Notes: generated by a model from the letters alone, not told the origin. A stretch of 48,504 nucleotides of DNA from Pirellulales bacterium (GCA_036267355.1 DATAWG010000095.1:1-48504); one strand, 5' to 3'; shown: positions 34,559-43,367, numbered from the stretch's first letter. A program made the numbers and translations.

Positions 34559-36278
34559 GACACTCCGTCGCGGATGCAACTCGTTGGACGCAGTCAACCG
34601 ACTGATGCTCGCCGAGATACGATTCATCGACCGGATAATTGCGAAAGCGGATCGAATAATGCTCGTCGAACCAGCGCGCGATCGGCGCTTCGTCGGCCGG
34701 ATCGAATTGCGGAGCGACATGCAGCGTCTTGCCGAACACTTCTTGCCGCAGTTCGCCATTTTCGATCACCAGTCGCCCGGCCTGGAACACATAGCGCGGC
34801 AGTTGAAACATTTCGGCCGCATTGGCCGACGGCGAATAGATCGTCACATCGGCATCGGCGCCGGGGCCGAGGTGTCCCTTGCGCGAAAGCCCGAGCAATC
34901 GGGCCGGTGCGGCACGTGTAATGATGCAGATTTCCGAAAGCGAATATTCTCGATCAAGCGACGCCAATAGGGATCGCTCGCGCACGCGCGGATGAATGGT
35001 TCGCAGCACGTCGGCCCGATAGGTGCGGTCCATCAGCAGGCGAATCACTTCCGGATAGGCCAGAAACGAGCCGCCGTTGGGATGATCGGTCGAAAGCGCG
35101 ATTCGCCACGGGTCGGTTGCCAGAAGGAGCCATTCAAGACCGATCGCCCATTGCCAGGCGTGGATCAGGCTTTTTGGTTTGTATTCGATTGGCACGACGC
35201 CGCAGCCGGCCTCGAATTCGACATCATGGCTAAACCACTTCGCGCCGTGCAGCCGGCTCAAGTAATGCCCCACCGCGCTATCGCCGGTCATGCTCGTGGT
35301 CGCGCCGAAGAGCACTTGCCCTACGTCGACTGAGATATTTTCGTGCGTGTTGAAATAGTCGGCGAGCGGCAGGGCGGCCGAGCAAAATGTGCCGGCCTTC
35401 GTTGCATCGCCGCCGTAGCTGTGGAATTGGATATGGGCCAGATGGGCCCGATGGCCTTCCAGCGCCCGCATTGTTTCGAGCGTGGTATTCCAATTGCCCG
35501 GCATTCCCAAATGGTTTGCATGGATATGCACCGGGTGGGGAAGGTGCAATTCGGCCGCCGCTCGGGCAACAGAGCGGATAATTTGCCGCGGAGTCGTCGG
35601 GAAACCGTCGATCGCGGTGTCGAGATCGGTGGCGGTGGCGAGTTGCCCGCTCTTCCAACGTTCGACGCCGCCGGGATTGACCAATTTCGGAGCGAATCCG
35701 CCTGTCGCCCGCAGCAGCCACGCGATGAAGGCGCGGACCAGTTGCGGCTCGTTGCGGCCGATCGCCTGCATCAGATAGTGGTTGTTGCCCATCAGGATAA
35801 AGCAGCCGCGGTCGATGCAAGGCGTGTCGGCGAATTCGAGATGGGCATGCCGGGCAGCGAGTGGAGCGATCGCGGCGTCGAATGCGGTTGTGTAGCCCAA
35901 GCCGGCGTATTGGTAGCCGGTAGCGGCGGTGCTGGGCGTGCTGCCGAGCGTGCCGCTGCGGATCGCTCCGCCCTCAGCTCCAGGCGGTGAATTTCGGGCA
36001 TGGAGCGCCGCGGCGGGCGACCGCTTTTCTTCCGGCCGCATCCGCCGCGCGGCATTCACTTTCGGCCCGACGATATGGCAATGCATGTCCACGCCGCCGG
36101 GCATCGCCACCAAGCCCGCCGCATCGAGCGTCGTTGCGGGCCGGGCGGCCGGATCGGCCGGCGCCGCGACGATTTGGCCGCCATCGATCCAAATATCGCG
36201 CACTTCGCCATTTACGCCGTGGGCGGGATCGTACACCGTCGCCCCGGCGATTTTGAGCAGGTTCGAGGAAGTCGACAT
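34548..36278 (-). CDS. fhcA: Formyltransferase/hydrolase complex subunit A (formylmethanofuran dehydrogenase A-like)
   Basis: This 576-residue amidohydrolase-fold subunit, together with FhcB, C and D, releases formate from formyl-methanofuran in the tetrahydromethanopterin C1 oxidation pathway. The ATG at 36278 has GGAG at 8-nt spacing, and that site lies in the last codons of fhcB. Family motifs: GGVDMHCHIVGPKVNAAR (metal ligands His66 and His68), HPVHIHANHLGMPGNW, HLAHIQFHSYGG and ALSTDHPNGGSF. Compared with the methanogen enzyme the overall architecture is retained. The last residues (about ECRAT and the stop) are encoded by a palindromic repeat, so the native C-terminus may have been altered. 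It is cytosolic. The partners fhcC and fhcD are not in the window. Confidence 0.93.
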   Translation of the reverse strand: MSTSSNLLKIAGATVYDPAHGVNGEVRDIWIDGGQIVAAPADPAARPATTLDAAGLVAMPGGVDMHCHIVGPKVNAARRMRPEEKRSPAAALHARNSPPGAEGGAIRSGTLGSTPSTAATGYQYAGLGYTTAFDAAIAPLAARHAHLEFADTPCIDRGCFILMGNNHYLMQAIGRNEPQLVRAFIAWLLRATGGFAPKLVNPGGVERWKSGQLATATDLDTAIDGFPTTPRQIIRSVARAAAELHLPHPVHIHANHLGMPGNWNTTLETMRALEGHRAHLAHIQFHSYGGDATKAGTFCSAALPLADYFNTHENISVDVGQVLFGATTSMTGDSAVGHYLSRLHGAKWFSHDVEFEAGCGVVPIEYKPKSLIHAWQWAIGLEWLLLATDPWRIALSTDHPNGGSFLAYPEVIRLLMDRTYRADVLRTIHPRVRERSLLASLDREYSLSEICIITRAAPARLLGLSRKGHLGPGADADVTIYSPSANAAEMFQLPRYVFQAGRLVIENGELRQEVFGKTLHVAPQFDPADEAPIARWFDEHYSIRFRNYPVDESYLGEHQSVDCVQRVASATECRAT

Positions 36279-36282
36279 CGGC

Positions 36283-37650
36283 TCAACTCCTGCCCGGTGG
36301 CCGCAGTGCGGATTGCAACATGCGCAGAACTTCGAAATCGGCGGGTGCGTTCGTATTAGCAGCGAGCGCCGGCCGCAGCGAGAGCGGCACGCCATCCATG
36401 CGAAACATCGTGCCGCCAGCTTCAACGCCGGGCACGGCGACGCGGATTGTCACGTCGGCGTCCGGCCAAGCCGGCGGTTCTCGCCAATCGATGGACACTT
36501 TGGGGATTTGCTGCAAATGCGATTGGGCCGCGTGGCGCAAACTTACCGGCGGGCCGTCGCAGATCAGAATTGCCGCGTCCACTTCGCCGCGTTCCAGCAG
36601 CGATTCGGCGGCGAACGCAGTTGGATCGTAGCGCGGGAAGCCGTGCGAGAAATCGACGGCCCGCGAGAATCCGGTTCGCCACCCGAGCACCTGTTCCGCA
36701 CCATTTGTGTTCGACACTTTTGCGAGCCGCAAGGAAACCCAGCGCCGGCGCTCGTTCAACGTGCGCACCAAGCCGGCAATCGGCGAGGCGATCGCGCGGT
36801 GCGAATTCGTACCGTGCGAATCCGTACCGTCATCGAGCAACACTCCATAGTGAGATCGCAACATGCTCGCCGCGAGCTCTTGCCACTGCGCGAGCGACAC
36901 GCCCGTTTGCCGTTCGATTTGGCGCGGATCGAGCGTGAGCCGCTTTGCCAGAGCCCATAGCACCGTCGCGGTTTCGAATTCGCTGCCGGGGTGGATTCGC
37001 AGGTGCTGACTTGCGATAGCCGCCGTCGCGGTCGAACGCGAATCGACGACGACGAGCGGGCATCCGCCGGGTTGCCCGAGCGATTGCGGAGCGTAGCGTT
37101 CAAAAAACCGCGGCAGGTCGGCCACGGGATCGGCATTCCAGACGACGACGAGATCGGCCCGGCTGCGAATTTCGCCGAGCGAGCAAGAGACTTCGCCGAC
37201 CGTTTGCAGTGTGTCGAGGTTCCGCTCGCCGGAACCATGGGCGGCAATGTCGATCGCGCCACGCGAACGCTCGGCGATTTCGACCGCCGCTTGTTGGGCT
37301 TCGCAACTAGCGCGGCGCAAACCCCAAAACAACGGATAGCGGGCTGCGAGCAAGATTTCGGCGGCCCGCTGAAGCGACTGTTGGAGCGATGCCGGGCCGC
37401 CGGCAATTCGGCAATTCTCGCCGCGACGCCGGCCGGGCGCCAAGAGCTGCTGCCGCGCCGATGGGCAAGCGTTTGCCGCGGCGACGATTCGTCCGCCCGA
37501 CACGGTCAGTTTCAGATCGTCGCACAAGCACGCACAGAACGGACACGGAACGTCCGCGACGACGCTGGCGGTTGGCACGGATTCGGACAATTCGGCACCC
37601 ACGGCGGACGAGCTAATCGAAGCACCGGCCGCATTGTAGCATCCGAACAC
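36283..37650 (-). CDS. fhcB: Formyltransferase/hydrolase complex subunit B (formylmethanofuran dehydrogenase B-like)
   Basis: This 455-residue subunit is related to the molybdopterin/tungsten-binding FwdB/FmdB. PCPFCACLCDDLKL (Cys36, 39, 41, 43) resembles the N-terminal cysteine cluster. Other family signatures are GLRRASCEAQQAAVEIAE, VGEVSCSLGEIRSRADLVVVWNADP and FRMDGVPLSLRP. Where methanogen FwdB has CHGP with the metal-ligand Cys, this protein has AHGS (Ala137, codon at 37240-37242). That fits the redox-inactive Fhc form known in bacterial methylotrophs. The start is uncertain: GTG at 37650 is the longest choice, with in-frame GTG/TTG options to 37578 and no ATG. Its stop lies 4 nt before the fhcA start, so translation is probably coupled. 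Confidence 0.9.
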   Translation of the reverse strand: MFGCYNAAGASISSSAVGAELSESVPTASVVADVPCPFCACLCDDLKLTVSGGRIVAAANACPSARQQLLAPGRRRGENCRIAGGPASLQQSLQRAAEILLAARYPLFWGLRRASCEAQQAAVEIAERSRGAIDIAAHGSGERNLDTLQTVGEVSCSLGEIRSRADLVVVWNADPVADLPRFFERYAPQSLGQPGGCPLVVVDSRSTATAAIASQHLRIHPGSEFETATVLWALAKRLTLDPRQIERQTGVSLAQWQELAASMLRSHYGVLLDDGTDSHGTNSHRAIASPIAGLVRTLNERRRWVSLRLAKVSNTNGAEQVLGWRTGFSRAVDFSHGFPRYDPTAFAAESLLERGEVDAAILICDGPPVSLRHAAQSHLQQIPKVSIDWREPPAWPDADVTIRVAVPGVEAGGTMFRMDGVPLSLRPALAANTNAPADFEVLRMLQSALRPPGRS

Positions 37651-37965
37651 CGCCGCCCCACAGATACCGCCACGTCGTAATTGCTGCGCCCCGCGCGACT
37701 ACCAGATGTTCATCGGAGGTTGAGAACGCCTGCCGCCGACAACGGGAGGATGCCGCGATGCGTCGGAATTTGATTTCCGGTAGCGGGCCATTGCCGGCCG
37801 TCGGAATAGAAATCGCCCCGCGGAAGCGATCGACGAACCGAGACGTGAGCGAATTCGCGCAAATGTCCGGCTTATCGATGAGGCAAGCAAATGGTTGTAG
37901 AGAAAAGGCATCTAGAAAATATCCGCGGGGGTAAGTCGTTGTCGAGCAGAGTGATCGGACGTTAA
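37651..37965. other. Intergenic region between fhcB and the HTH gene
   Basis: These 315 bases lie upstream of fhcB on the minus strand and should hold the fhcBA promoter, but no clear -35/-10 pair is seen. The only coding candidate is a short plus-strand frame at 37758-37934, listed separately. Confidence 0.35.
37758..37934 (+). CDS. Possible small ORF, 58 residues, unrecognised
   Basis: The ATG at 37758 is preceded by GGGAGG at 8-nt spacing and leads a 58-codon frame rich in Arg, Ser and Gly (MRRNLISGSGPLPAVGIE at its start). It matches no family I know, and both strands are open here. The ribosome-binding site is the only positive evidence. Confidence 0.2.
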   Translation: MRRNLISGSGPLPAVGIEIAPRKRSTNRDVSEFAQMSGLSMRQANGCREKASRKYPRG

Positions 37966-38598
37966 TTACCGATTCCGGTGAAGCAAATCCTCGGGCATGG
38001 TGCGTTCGATGGCCCGGCCAAATTCATCGAGCGTCCGCCGTTGGCCGACCGAATGCCACGCCGACACTTCGCGCAGTTCGGGCATGATCTCGATCAATTG
38101 TTCCATGAGCATGGTCACCATTCGCCGCTGCGAGTTGCTTTGCGCCTTTTCCATGATGGCGACGACCGTTTTCATCACCTTTACAAGCCGTGCCCGCTCC
38201 AGCACGGGGGCCGATAGCGGCGCATCGGAATCGACGAGCAGATCGGCCACGGGCACATCGAGGGCTCGCTGCCATTCATAGAGCATGGTGAGCGGCAAGT
38301 CGCTGGTTTCTTGTTCCTGGTGCAAGACGCTTGCGACGTCCGTACCGAGGCGGCGTGCCATGTTCCGCAATGAAACGCCCTGTTCCCGCCGAACAGCCGC
38401 CAGACGATGCAAGGCGTGCTCGGGCTTTGGAGCCGCTTTTGCACACTCATTGGGTGCTTTTTCGACCGTCGAGTCGGGCTTAAACTGATCCGCTTCGAGA
38501 TGGTCGGATTTGAAATGTTGCGATTGATTTTCTTTGACAGACTCAGGGAGTCCGGCACGACCATTGCAGGCCGCCGGATCCCAATCCGCGATACTCAT
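37966..38598 (-). CDS. XRE-type helix-turn-helix DNA-binding protein
   Basis: This is a 210-residue protein from the ATG at 38598, which has GGGGA 7 nt upstream. The frame is open 66 codons further, but that extension looks non-coding. Residues 1-58 are polar and probably disordered. An HTH_3 domain follows at about 62-122 (LAAVRREQGVSLRNMARRLG then TDVASVLHQEQ and LYEWQRALDVPVADLLVD). The C-terminal 80 residues are helical, with KVMKTVVAIMEKAQSNSQRR and MEQLIEIMPELREV, and may mediate dimerisation. The target is unknown. The fhcBA pair lies downstream on the same strand, but a 315-nt gap makes co-transcription doubtful. The tandem repeats upstream (39084-39140) could be a binding array; this is an inference. 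Confidence 0.8.
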   Translation of the reverse strand: MSIADWDPAACNGRAGLPESVKENQSQHFKSDHLEADQFKPDSTVEKAPNECAKAAPKPEHALHRLAAVRREQGVSLRNMARRLGTDVASVLHQEQETSDLPLTMLYEWQRALDVPVADLLVDSDAPLSAPVLERARLVKVMKTVVAIMEKAQSNSQRRMVTMLMEQLIEIMPELREVSAWHSVGQRRTLDEFGRAIERTMPEDLLHRNR

Positions 38599-39562
38599 TG
38601 CAAGTTCCCCGCGTGCGGTTCGCCGAAGCGAACGGATGAAAAGCAAGTTGACACACCTCTTGGCGCACAACCGACTCGCCGCGCGATCGCCTGCTGGCTT
38701 TCGCTCGGCGGCTTGCCTCTTCTCATCCCTAAGAACTTGTCGACCCTGGAATAATATTGCCTTGTACTCGCGAACTAACACGCGGAAAACAATCACCGCC
38801 GAACCGCCGGAATGAATTCTCCGCGTTGCAACTCAATCTCTACGAATTCGGGCATCGCCGATTGGAAAGGAGCCAGCCATTGGACGCGACCGTGTTCCGA
38901 CGGTCGCGGCCGAACCACCCTGGCTGCAATTGCAACTCCCCCGAATGCAACGCATTCCCAACCGAAAACTTCCAAAACGGCATACCACGATGCGCGAGCG
39001 CGCAGCCAAACGAAAACATAAAGCGACGGAATTGAACGATCGAACTAGATGAGGCTCAAGATACCCGAACTTCCGCGACGAATCTTGCCAGCGGCTACAC
39101 GACTTGCCGGCGGCTACACTTCTTGCCAGCGGCCATGACAGACGAAGCCAACTTGGACAGACGAACTTGGCATGTCCACCGGCGTTGGCTGTCACTTGAT
39201 TCGAGCTACTGCTGAATAGCCGCAACTCGAATGATCTCCTGATCGCTCCCCCGTCGAACTGGGGACCCGGCCAATTGGGTCCATCATATTCAGCCTGCAA
39301 GCCTTCAGCAAGTATGTCTGGCAAGTAGGATTTGAATTTCGCGGGCAGCCGCACGATCGGCCTTCGTCCACTCGCGATTCCATCGCCTCCGACTTTGGAA
39401 GCGATCATAATCAAAACGTGGAGTGCGACGGCCGACGAACCTCGCGGCGTGGCGGATTTGCCGCTAAATTATCGGCTCATCCACGCCCCGCGCTGCCGTC
39501 AGTCTGTAGACCTCGGCATGGCGCAGTCAACCTACTGTTCGGCTCCGTCCGATACCGCACTG
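38599..39562. other. Long region without a convincing gene
   Basis: About 960 bases separate the HTH gene from the DUF4432 gene. Several frames are open on both strands, but none has a recognisable domain, a ribosome-binding site or a signal peptide, and their compositions look random. Features seen are an isolated TTGACA (38648-38653, plus) without a partner -10, an AT-rich spot (AATAATATT near 38750) and the direct repeats at 39084-39140. The region may be regulatory or a decayed gene. Confidence 0.4.
39084..39140. repeat. Three 19-bp direct repeats (iteron-like)
   Basis: CTTGCCAGCGGCTACACGA and its variants occur three times in tandem at an exact 19-bp period (39084-39102, 39103-39121, 39122-39140). 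The first two differ at three positions and the third has diverged at its 3' end. Just downstream, GACAGACGAA followed by ACTTGG occurs twice (39137-39170). There are no spacers, so this is not a CRISPR array. Confidence 0.75.
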
Positions 39563-40732
39563 ATGAAAACCTGGACCCTCATCGACCTCTCGCCCGACAC
39601 GACTGCCGATATTCATCGCGACGCTTGTTTGCTCTCCGCCACGGAGCTGGGATTGCCCGGTTGCAGTGTGTCGCTCAAGACGCTGCGTGGCGGCCTGCGC
39701 GACGGCGTCGAACTGTTGACGATCGACAACGGGCGATTTCGTGTGGGGCTGTTGCCGCAGCGCGGGATGAATCTCTGGAAAGCGTGGCTCGGCGATTGGG
39801 CCATCGGTTGGGATTCGCCGGCGCGGGGCCCCGTGCATCCGCGATTCGTCCCCGTTTTCGATCCCGGCGGCCTGGGCTGGCTCGAGGGGTTTGATGAATT
39901 GCTTTCGCGCTGCGGACTGTTGAGCAACGGCGCGCCGCAATTCGATGCTCGCGGAACGCTTGAATATCCGCTGCACGGACGCATCGCAAATCTGCCGGCG
40001 CATCGGCTCGTGGTGCAGTCGGACTCGGAGTCGGGCGAATTGGCAGTGACGGGCGTGGTGGACGAATGCCGCTTTCATTTTCACAAGCTGCGGCTGACGT
40101 CGACCTTGCGGACTTGTCCCGGCGAACCGGGCGTGCGCCTCACGGATGAAGTGACGAACTTGTCGGCCAGCCCCGGCGAAATGCAATTGCTGTATCACAC
40201 GAATTTCGGCCCGCCGCTGTTGGAGCCGGGCTCGCGGATTATCGCGCCCGTGCGGCGGATGATGCCGCGTGACGCCGCCGCCGCCCGAGGTTTGGACGAG
40301 TGGGATCGATTCGGCGAGCCGCACCCCGGCGGTGAGCAGTGCTACTATTTTCAGCTTCTCGCCGAGCCCGACCACCGCAGCCGAGTGCTCCTGCGAAACG
40401 CTGCCGGCGATCGCGGGGTCAATCTGCGGTTTTCGACCGCTGAATTGCCTTGCTTCACGCTCTGGAAAAACCCTCCACCTCGGCAGGACGGCTACGTGAC
40501 TGGCCTGGAGCCGGGCACCAATTTTCCGAACGTCAGGTCGTTCGAAGCCGAACATGGTCGAGTGCGCCGCTTGACTCCGGGCGAAACGGTCCGCTTCGAA
40601 TTCGCCATCGAAGCCCACGGCGACCGAGCGTCGGTCGCGCAAGCCGAATCGGCGATCGAGCGGCTGCAACAACTCGCGCCGGCGGAAATTTGTAGCGATC
40701 CCGCGCCCGATTGGACTCGCGCCGGATCATAA
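39563..40732 (+). CDS. DUF4432 (galactose mutarotase-like fold) protein
   Basis: This is a 389-residue protein from the ATG at 39563 (MKTWTLIDLSPD). An in-frame ATG at 39518 and a longer non-family extension are also open, and neither start has a clear ribosome-binding site. The beta-rich sequence with GRFRVGLLPQRGMNLWKA, HGRIANLPAHRL, LLYHTNFGPPLL, LWKNPPPRQDGYVTGLEPGT and a C-terminal GETVRFEFAIEAHG is typical of DUF4432. These are aldose-1-epimerase-like proteins thought to act on sugars. No signal peptide, so probably cytosolic. It lies upstream of an exported lyase-like gene on the same strand, which suggests a carbohydrate role. Confidence 0.85.
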   Translation: MKTWTLIDLSPDTTADIHRDACLLSATELGLPGCSVSLKTLRGGLRDGVELLTIDNGRFRVGLLPQRGMNLWKAWLGDWAIGWDSPARGPVHPRFVPVFDPGGLGWLEGFDELLSRCGLLSNGAPQFDARGTLEYPLHGRIANLPAHRLVVQSDSESGELAVTGVVDECRFHFHKLRLTSTLRTCPGEPGVRLTDEVTNLSASPGEMQLLYHTNFGPPLLEPGSRIIAPVRRMMPRDAAAARGLDEWDRFGEPHPGGEQCYYFQLLAEPDHRSRVLLRNAAGDRGVNLRFSTAELPCFTLWKNPPPRQDGYVTGLEPGTNFPNVRSFEAEHGRVRRLTPGETVRFEFAIEAHGDRASVAQAESAIERLQQLAPAEICSDPAPDWTRAGS

Positions 40733-40752
40733 TGGACTTTGTTGCCACGCCG

Positions 40753-40831
40753 GGTGCCATGCCCAGGCGGCGTCGCGTGGGGCATGATCCGAGCGAGGCA
40801 CATGCCCGCTCAAGGCAATGGGCATGGCGCC
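40753..40831. repeat. Nested inverted repeat (GGTGCCATGCCC type)
   Basis: GGTGCCATGCCC (40753-40764) pairs with GGGCATGGCGCC (40820-40831) with one mismatch. Inside, CATGCCC (40801-40807) can also pair with GGGCATG (40820-40826), so alternative hairpins are possible. It lies 20 nt after the DUF4432 stop and covers the first in-frame ATG (40818) of the next gene, which argues for that gene starting further downstream. Confidence 0.7.
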
Positions 40832-40913
40832 GCACAATCGTCGTCGCCGTGTCTATTTGTCAAGCTGCATCAGGAACTTCGCAGTCGATCTTGCCCCAAA
40901 AAGTCGAGCATTC

Positions 40914-43367
40914 GTGAATCGCATTTTTCTTCTTCTTGCGGCGTTGCTGCCGGCTCTGCCATTTCTGCTCTCACGGTCCCGTGCGGCGGATCCCGCGAAA
41001 ACGCCACCGGCCGTCGCCGGTGGAACCGCGGCTTCCGTCGAATGTGTTGTCGGCAAGGCGCCGTTCGCGGACCCGAAGATCTTTTTCGCGGCGGATGGCA
41101 CGCCCGATTATCGCGCATTCTACCGCGAGCGCTACGAATACATGGCCGACCATTTTTTTGCTCCGGCCGACGACGTGGCGATCAAGCGGCTCAAGCATTC
41201 TCAACTCGGCGATGTCGTTACCGCGATGCTGTGGCTTTCGCAGTCCGGCGGCGGAAACAAATATCTCGACCGCGGCCACGATCTTTTCGGCATCTTGATC
41301 GGCTACACCGACGGCAATCCGGCTGTCAGCCACGATTGCTTCGGATTTTACCCGGTTCTCAAGTCGGCCATCATGCTCAAGGCCGCGGGTCGATTCGATG
41401 CGGAGTGGGAGCCGGCGCTGCGCGGGTTTACGCTCGACGGTCTCGAACAACTCAACAAGCATTGGCCGACGAGCGACGGCAATCAGGATCTCGCGCGATT
41501 GTATGCCTGCTTGCTCGCCCGACGGCTCTATCCCGACATGCCCGAGGCCGCGTCGGCCGCGTCGAAGGTGAACGAGGCGTTTACACGGTTCATTCACGAC
41601 GGCGATCTCTACACCGATTCGCGCAACTATTTCGAGGTGTCGCTGGTTTTCTTCATTCAAATCGCACGCGATCTGGGCCGCGAGGACGAGATCGCCCGAT
41701 CGCCGACCTTCGAGCGAATGTTTGCCAATTTTCGGGATGCGATCAGCCCGAACGGTTTCCTGCCGGAATTCGGGGCCGGCTATTTTTCGCCCAATCGCTA
41801 TGCGTGCACGCCGATCTTCTTGGAATATGCCGCGGCGCTCTACCACGAGCCAACTTTTTCCGCCGCTGCGCGGCGCTATTTCAATTTGTTGATCCAGTCG
41901 GGCCCCGCTCGCGACACCAATATCAGTAGCGCGATCCACAGTTGTGTTCACGTGATGCCGCAGTTGCTCGACGATTTTCCGATTCGGCGCGGGCCGGCGC
42001 CGCAAGCGGAGTTTGTCTCGGGTGTCACGCGGCGCATCGCCAGAATCGGCGGCGAGCGGCCCGGTTTCCTCATTTTGCGGCCATCGCTCGTGCCCGCAGC
42101 GCCGATGATCCTGATGGATCTACTGGGCCAGGGAGACCATTGCCAGCCGGAATTTGTCGCATCGATCGGTTATTACGAATCGAATCATGTGCCGCTGTTT
42201 TATCAATATGGCCGCTACATCAGCGGAGCGAGCCGTGCGAACCAGATCTTCCTTGGCCAGTCCGGCGCTAGCGAGCCCGACCCCGTTTGGCCAGCAGACA
42301 CATGGCGGACCGTTTCCATTCCGGCAGACCGACTGACCGAAGCGGATGGCAGCGCCCGAATCGATGCGGTTTCGCTGCGCACCGATGATCGCAAGAAATC
42401 GGTCGATCGAGGTTTCGTGCTCGACAATCTGCGGCTGTCCGGCCCCGGCGGAACAAAATCGGTCTGCGATCTGTCGCAGGGATCCTGGCGCGGGAACAGC
42501 CATTCGGTGACCGCTGGAAAACAGCCCGGAGCGCGGGCCATCCGCGTCCTCGCCGACGGGAATGGATGCACGCTCAAAAGTTTTTCGCCGCTCAAGTTCG
42601 ATCCGCAAAAATACGTCGAACTGCTTTGCGATGTGAAATGGTTCGGCGGCCCCCCCGATGGCCTGTCCGGCCGCGGACGGCCCAGTGCGCAGCTTCGGCC
42701 GACGACAGACTCTCGGTCCTGGATGCCGGTCGAGGAGACGTCGCTGCTGGCGCTATTGAAAAATGTCCGCACCGAGCGGCATGGCGACGACTGTTGGGCA
42801 CGGCTCGAGTACTCGAGCTACGGGACATTCGACAGCGGCCTGATTCGCCAAATCGTGCTTACTCGTGAAGGGGTGCTGGCCGTCCGCGACGACATTCGAC
42901 CCGGCGCGAGCGCGGACGGCCGCCCGGCATTTTCGCTCTGGCAGATGTATTCGATCGACAGTGAGGGGCCGAACCGTTTTTCCACGCGTGGCGAATGTGC
43001 CTATCCTTCCTGCGTTCTCGGCGACACCCGCCATTATCGCCGGGGCATGAGCGCTTATTTCTCCGGTCCGATGGGCACCAGGGTCGGCAAGCAAATCGTG
43101 CCACGCGCCCGGCTCGGCATGTATCGCGAAATTCAACGCGATCTGGACCTGCGCACGGCCTACGCCAGGCTTGCGATGCGAGCCGGCCAGGCGGCGTATC
43201 TGAACCTTCTCGTCGTGCCGCATCCGCCGGACGCCGATCTGGCCAAACTCGATGCCGCCACCTCGACCAACCACGACGCCGCGCGCTCGACGTTCCAAAC
43301 CATGTGCGACGGAGTCGCGGTGACGATCGAAATCGCGCGCAGCGGCGAATGGCAGGTACGCCGCTGA
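40914..43367 (+). CDS. Exported protein resembling heparinase/alginate-lyase families
   Basis: This is an 817-residue protein from a GTG at 40914. From here the sequence (initiator Met, then NRIFLLLAALLPALPFLL, ending near SRAADP) is a clean signal peptide. An ATG at 40818 would add 32 basic residues and lies in a repeat element. Residues about 50-370 are helical with aromatic-rich motifs (YMADHFFAPADD, WLSQSGGG, SRNYFEVSLVFF, LPEFGAGYFSPNRY). This suggests an alpha/alpha toroid. A beta-rich segment with a WRTVSIPADRL and FVLDNLRLSG signature looks like an inserted carbohydrate-binding domain. The C-terminal third is beta-sandwich-like (EYSSYGTFDSGLIRQIVLTR). The layout fits polysaccharide lyases of the heparinase II/III type, but I cannot identify catalytic residues, so the family call is tentative. 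It follows the DUF4432 gene. Confidence 0.7.
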   Translation: MNRIFLLLAALLPALPFLLSRSRAADPAKTPPAVAGGTAASVECVVGKAPFADPKIFFAADGTPDYRAFYRERYEYMADHFFAPADDVAIKRLKHSQLGDVVTAMLWLSQSGGGNKYLDRGHDLFGILIGYTDGNPAVSHDCFGFYPVLKSAIMLKAAGRFDAEWEPALRGFTLDGLEQLNKHWPTSDGNQDLARLYACLLARRLYPDMPEAASAASKVNEAFTRFIHDGDLYTDSRNYFEVSLVFFIQIARDLGREDEIARSPTFERMFANFRDAISPNGFLPEFGAGYFSPNRYACTPIFLEYAAALYHEPTFSAAARRYFNLLIQSGPARDTNISSAIHSCVHVMPQLLDDFPIRRGPAPQAEFVSGVTRRIARIGGERPGFLILRPSLVPAAPMILMDLLGQGDHCQPEFVASIGYYESNHVPLFYQYGRYISGASRANQIFLGQSGASEPDPVWPADTWRTVSIPADRLTEADGSARIDAVSLRTDDRKKSVDRGFVLDNLRLSGPGGTKSVCDLSQGSWRGNSHSVTAGKQPGARAIRVLADGNGCTLKSFSPLKFDPQKYVELLCDVKWFGGPPDGLSGRGRPSAQLRPTTDSRSWMPVEETSLLALLKNVRTERHGDDCWARLEYSSYGTFDSGLIRQIVLTREGVLAVRDDIRPGASADGRPAFSLWQMYSIDSEGPNRFSTRGECAYPSCVLGDTRHYRRGMSAYFSGPMGTRVGKQIVPRARLGMYREIQRDLDLRTAYARLAMRAGQAAYLNLLVVPHPPDADLAKLDAATSTNHDAARSTFQTMCDGVAVTIEIARSGEWQVRR

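Noticed and set aside
39084-39140. Short tandem repeats as a CRISPR array
   Set aside because: The units abut directly with no spacers and there are only three; no cas genes are present.
38833-39414. A 193-codon minus-strand frame in the gene-free region
   Set aside because: It has no recognisable family or start signal, and it runs through the tandem repeats; more likely chance.
40818-40913. Upstream ATG as start of the lyase-like protein
   Set aside because: It lies inside an inverted-repeat element and adds a basic stretch ahead of a clean signal peptide that begins at the GTG at 40914.
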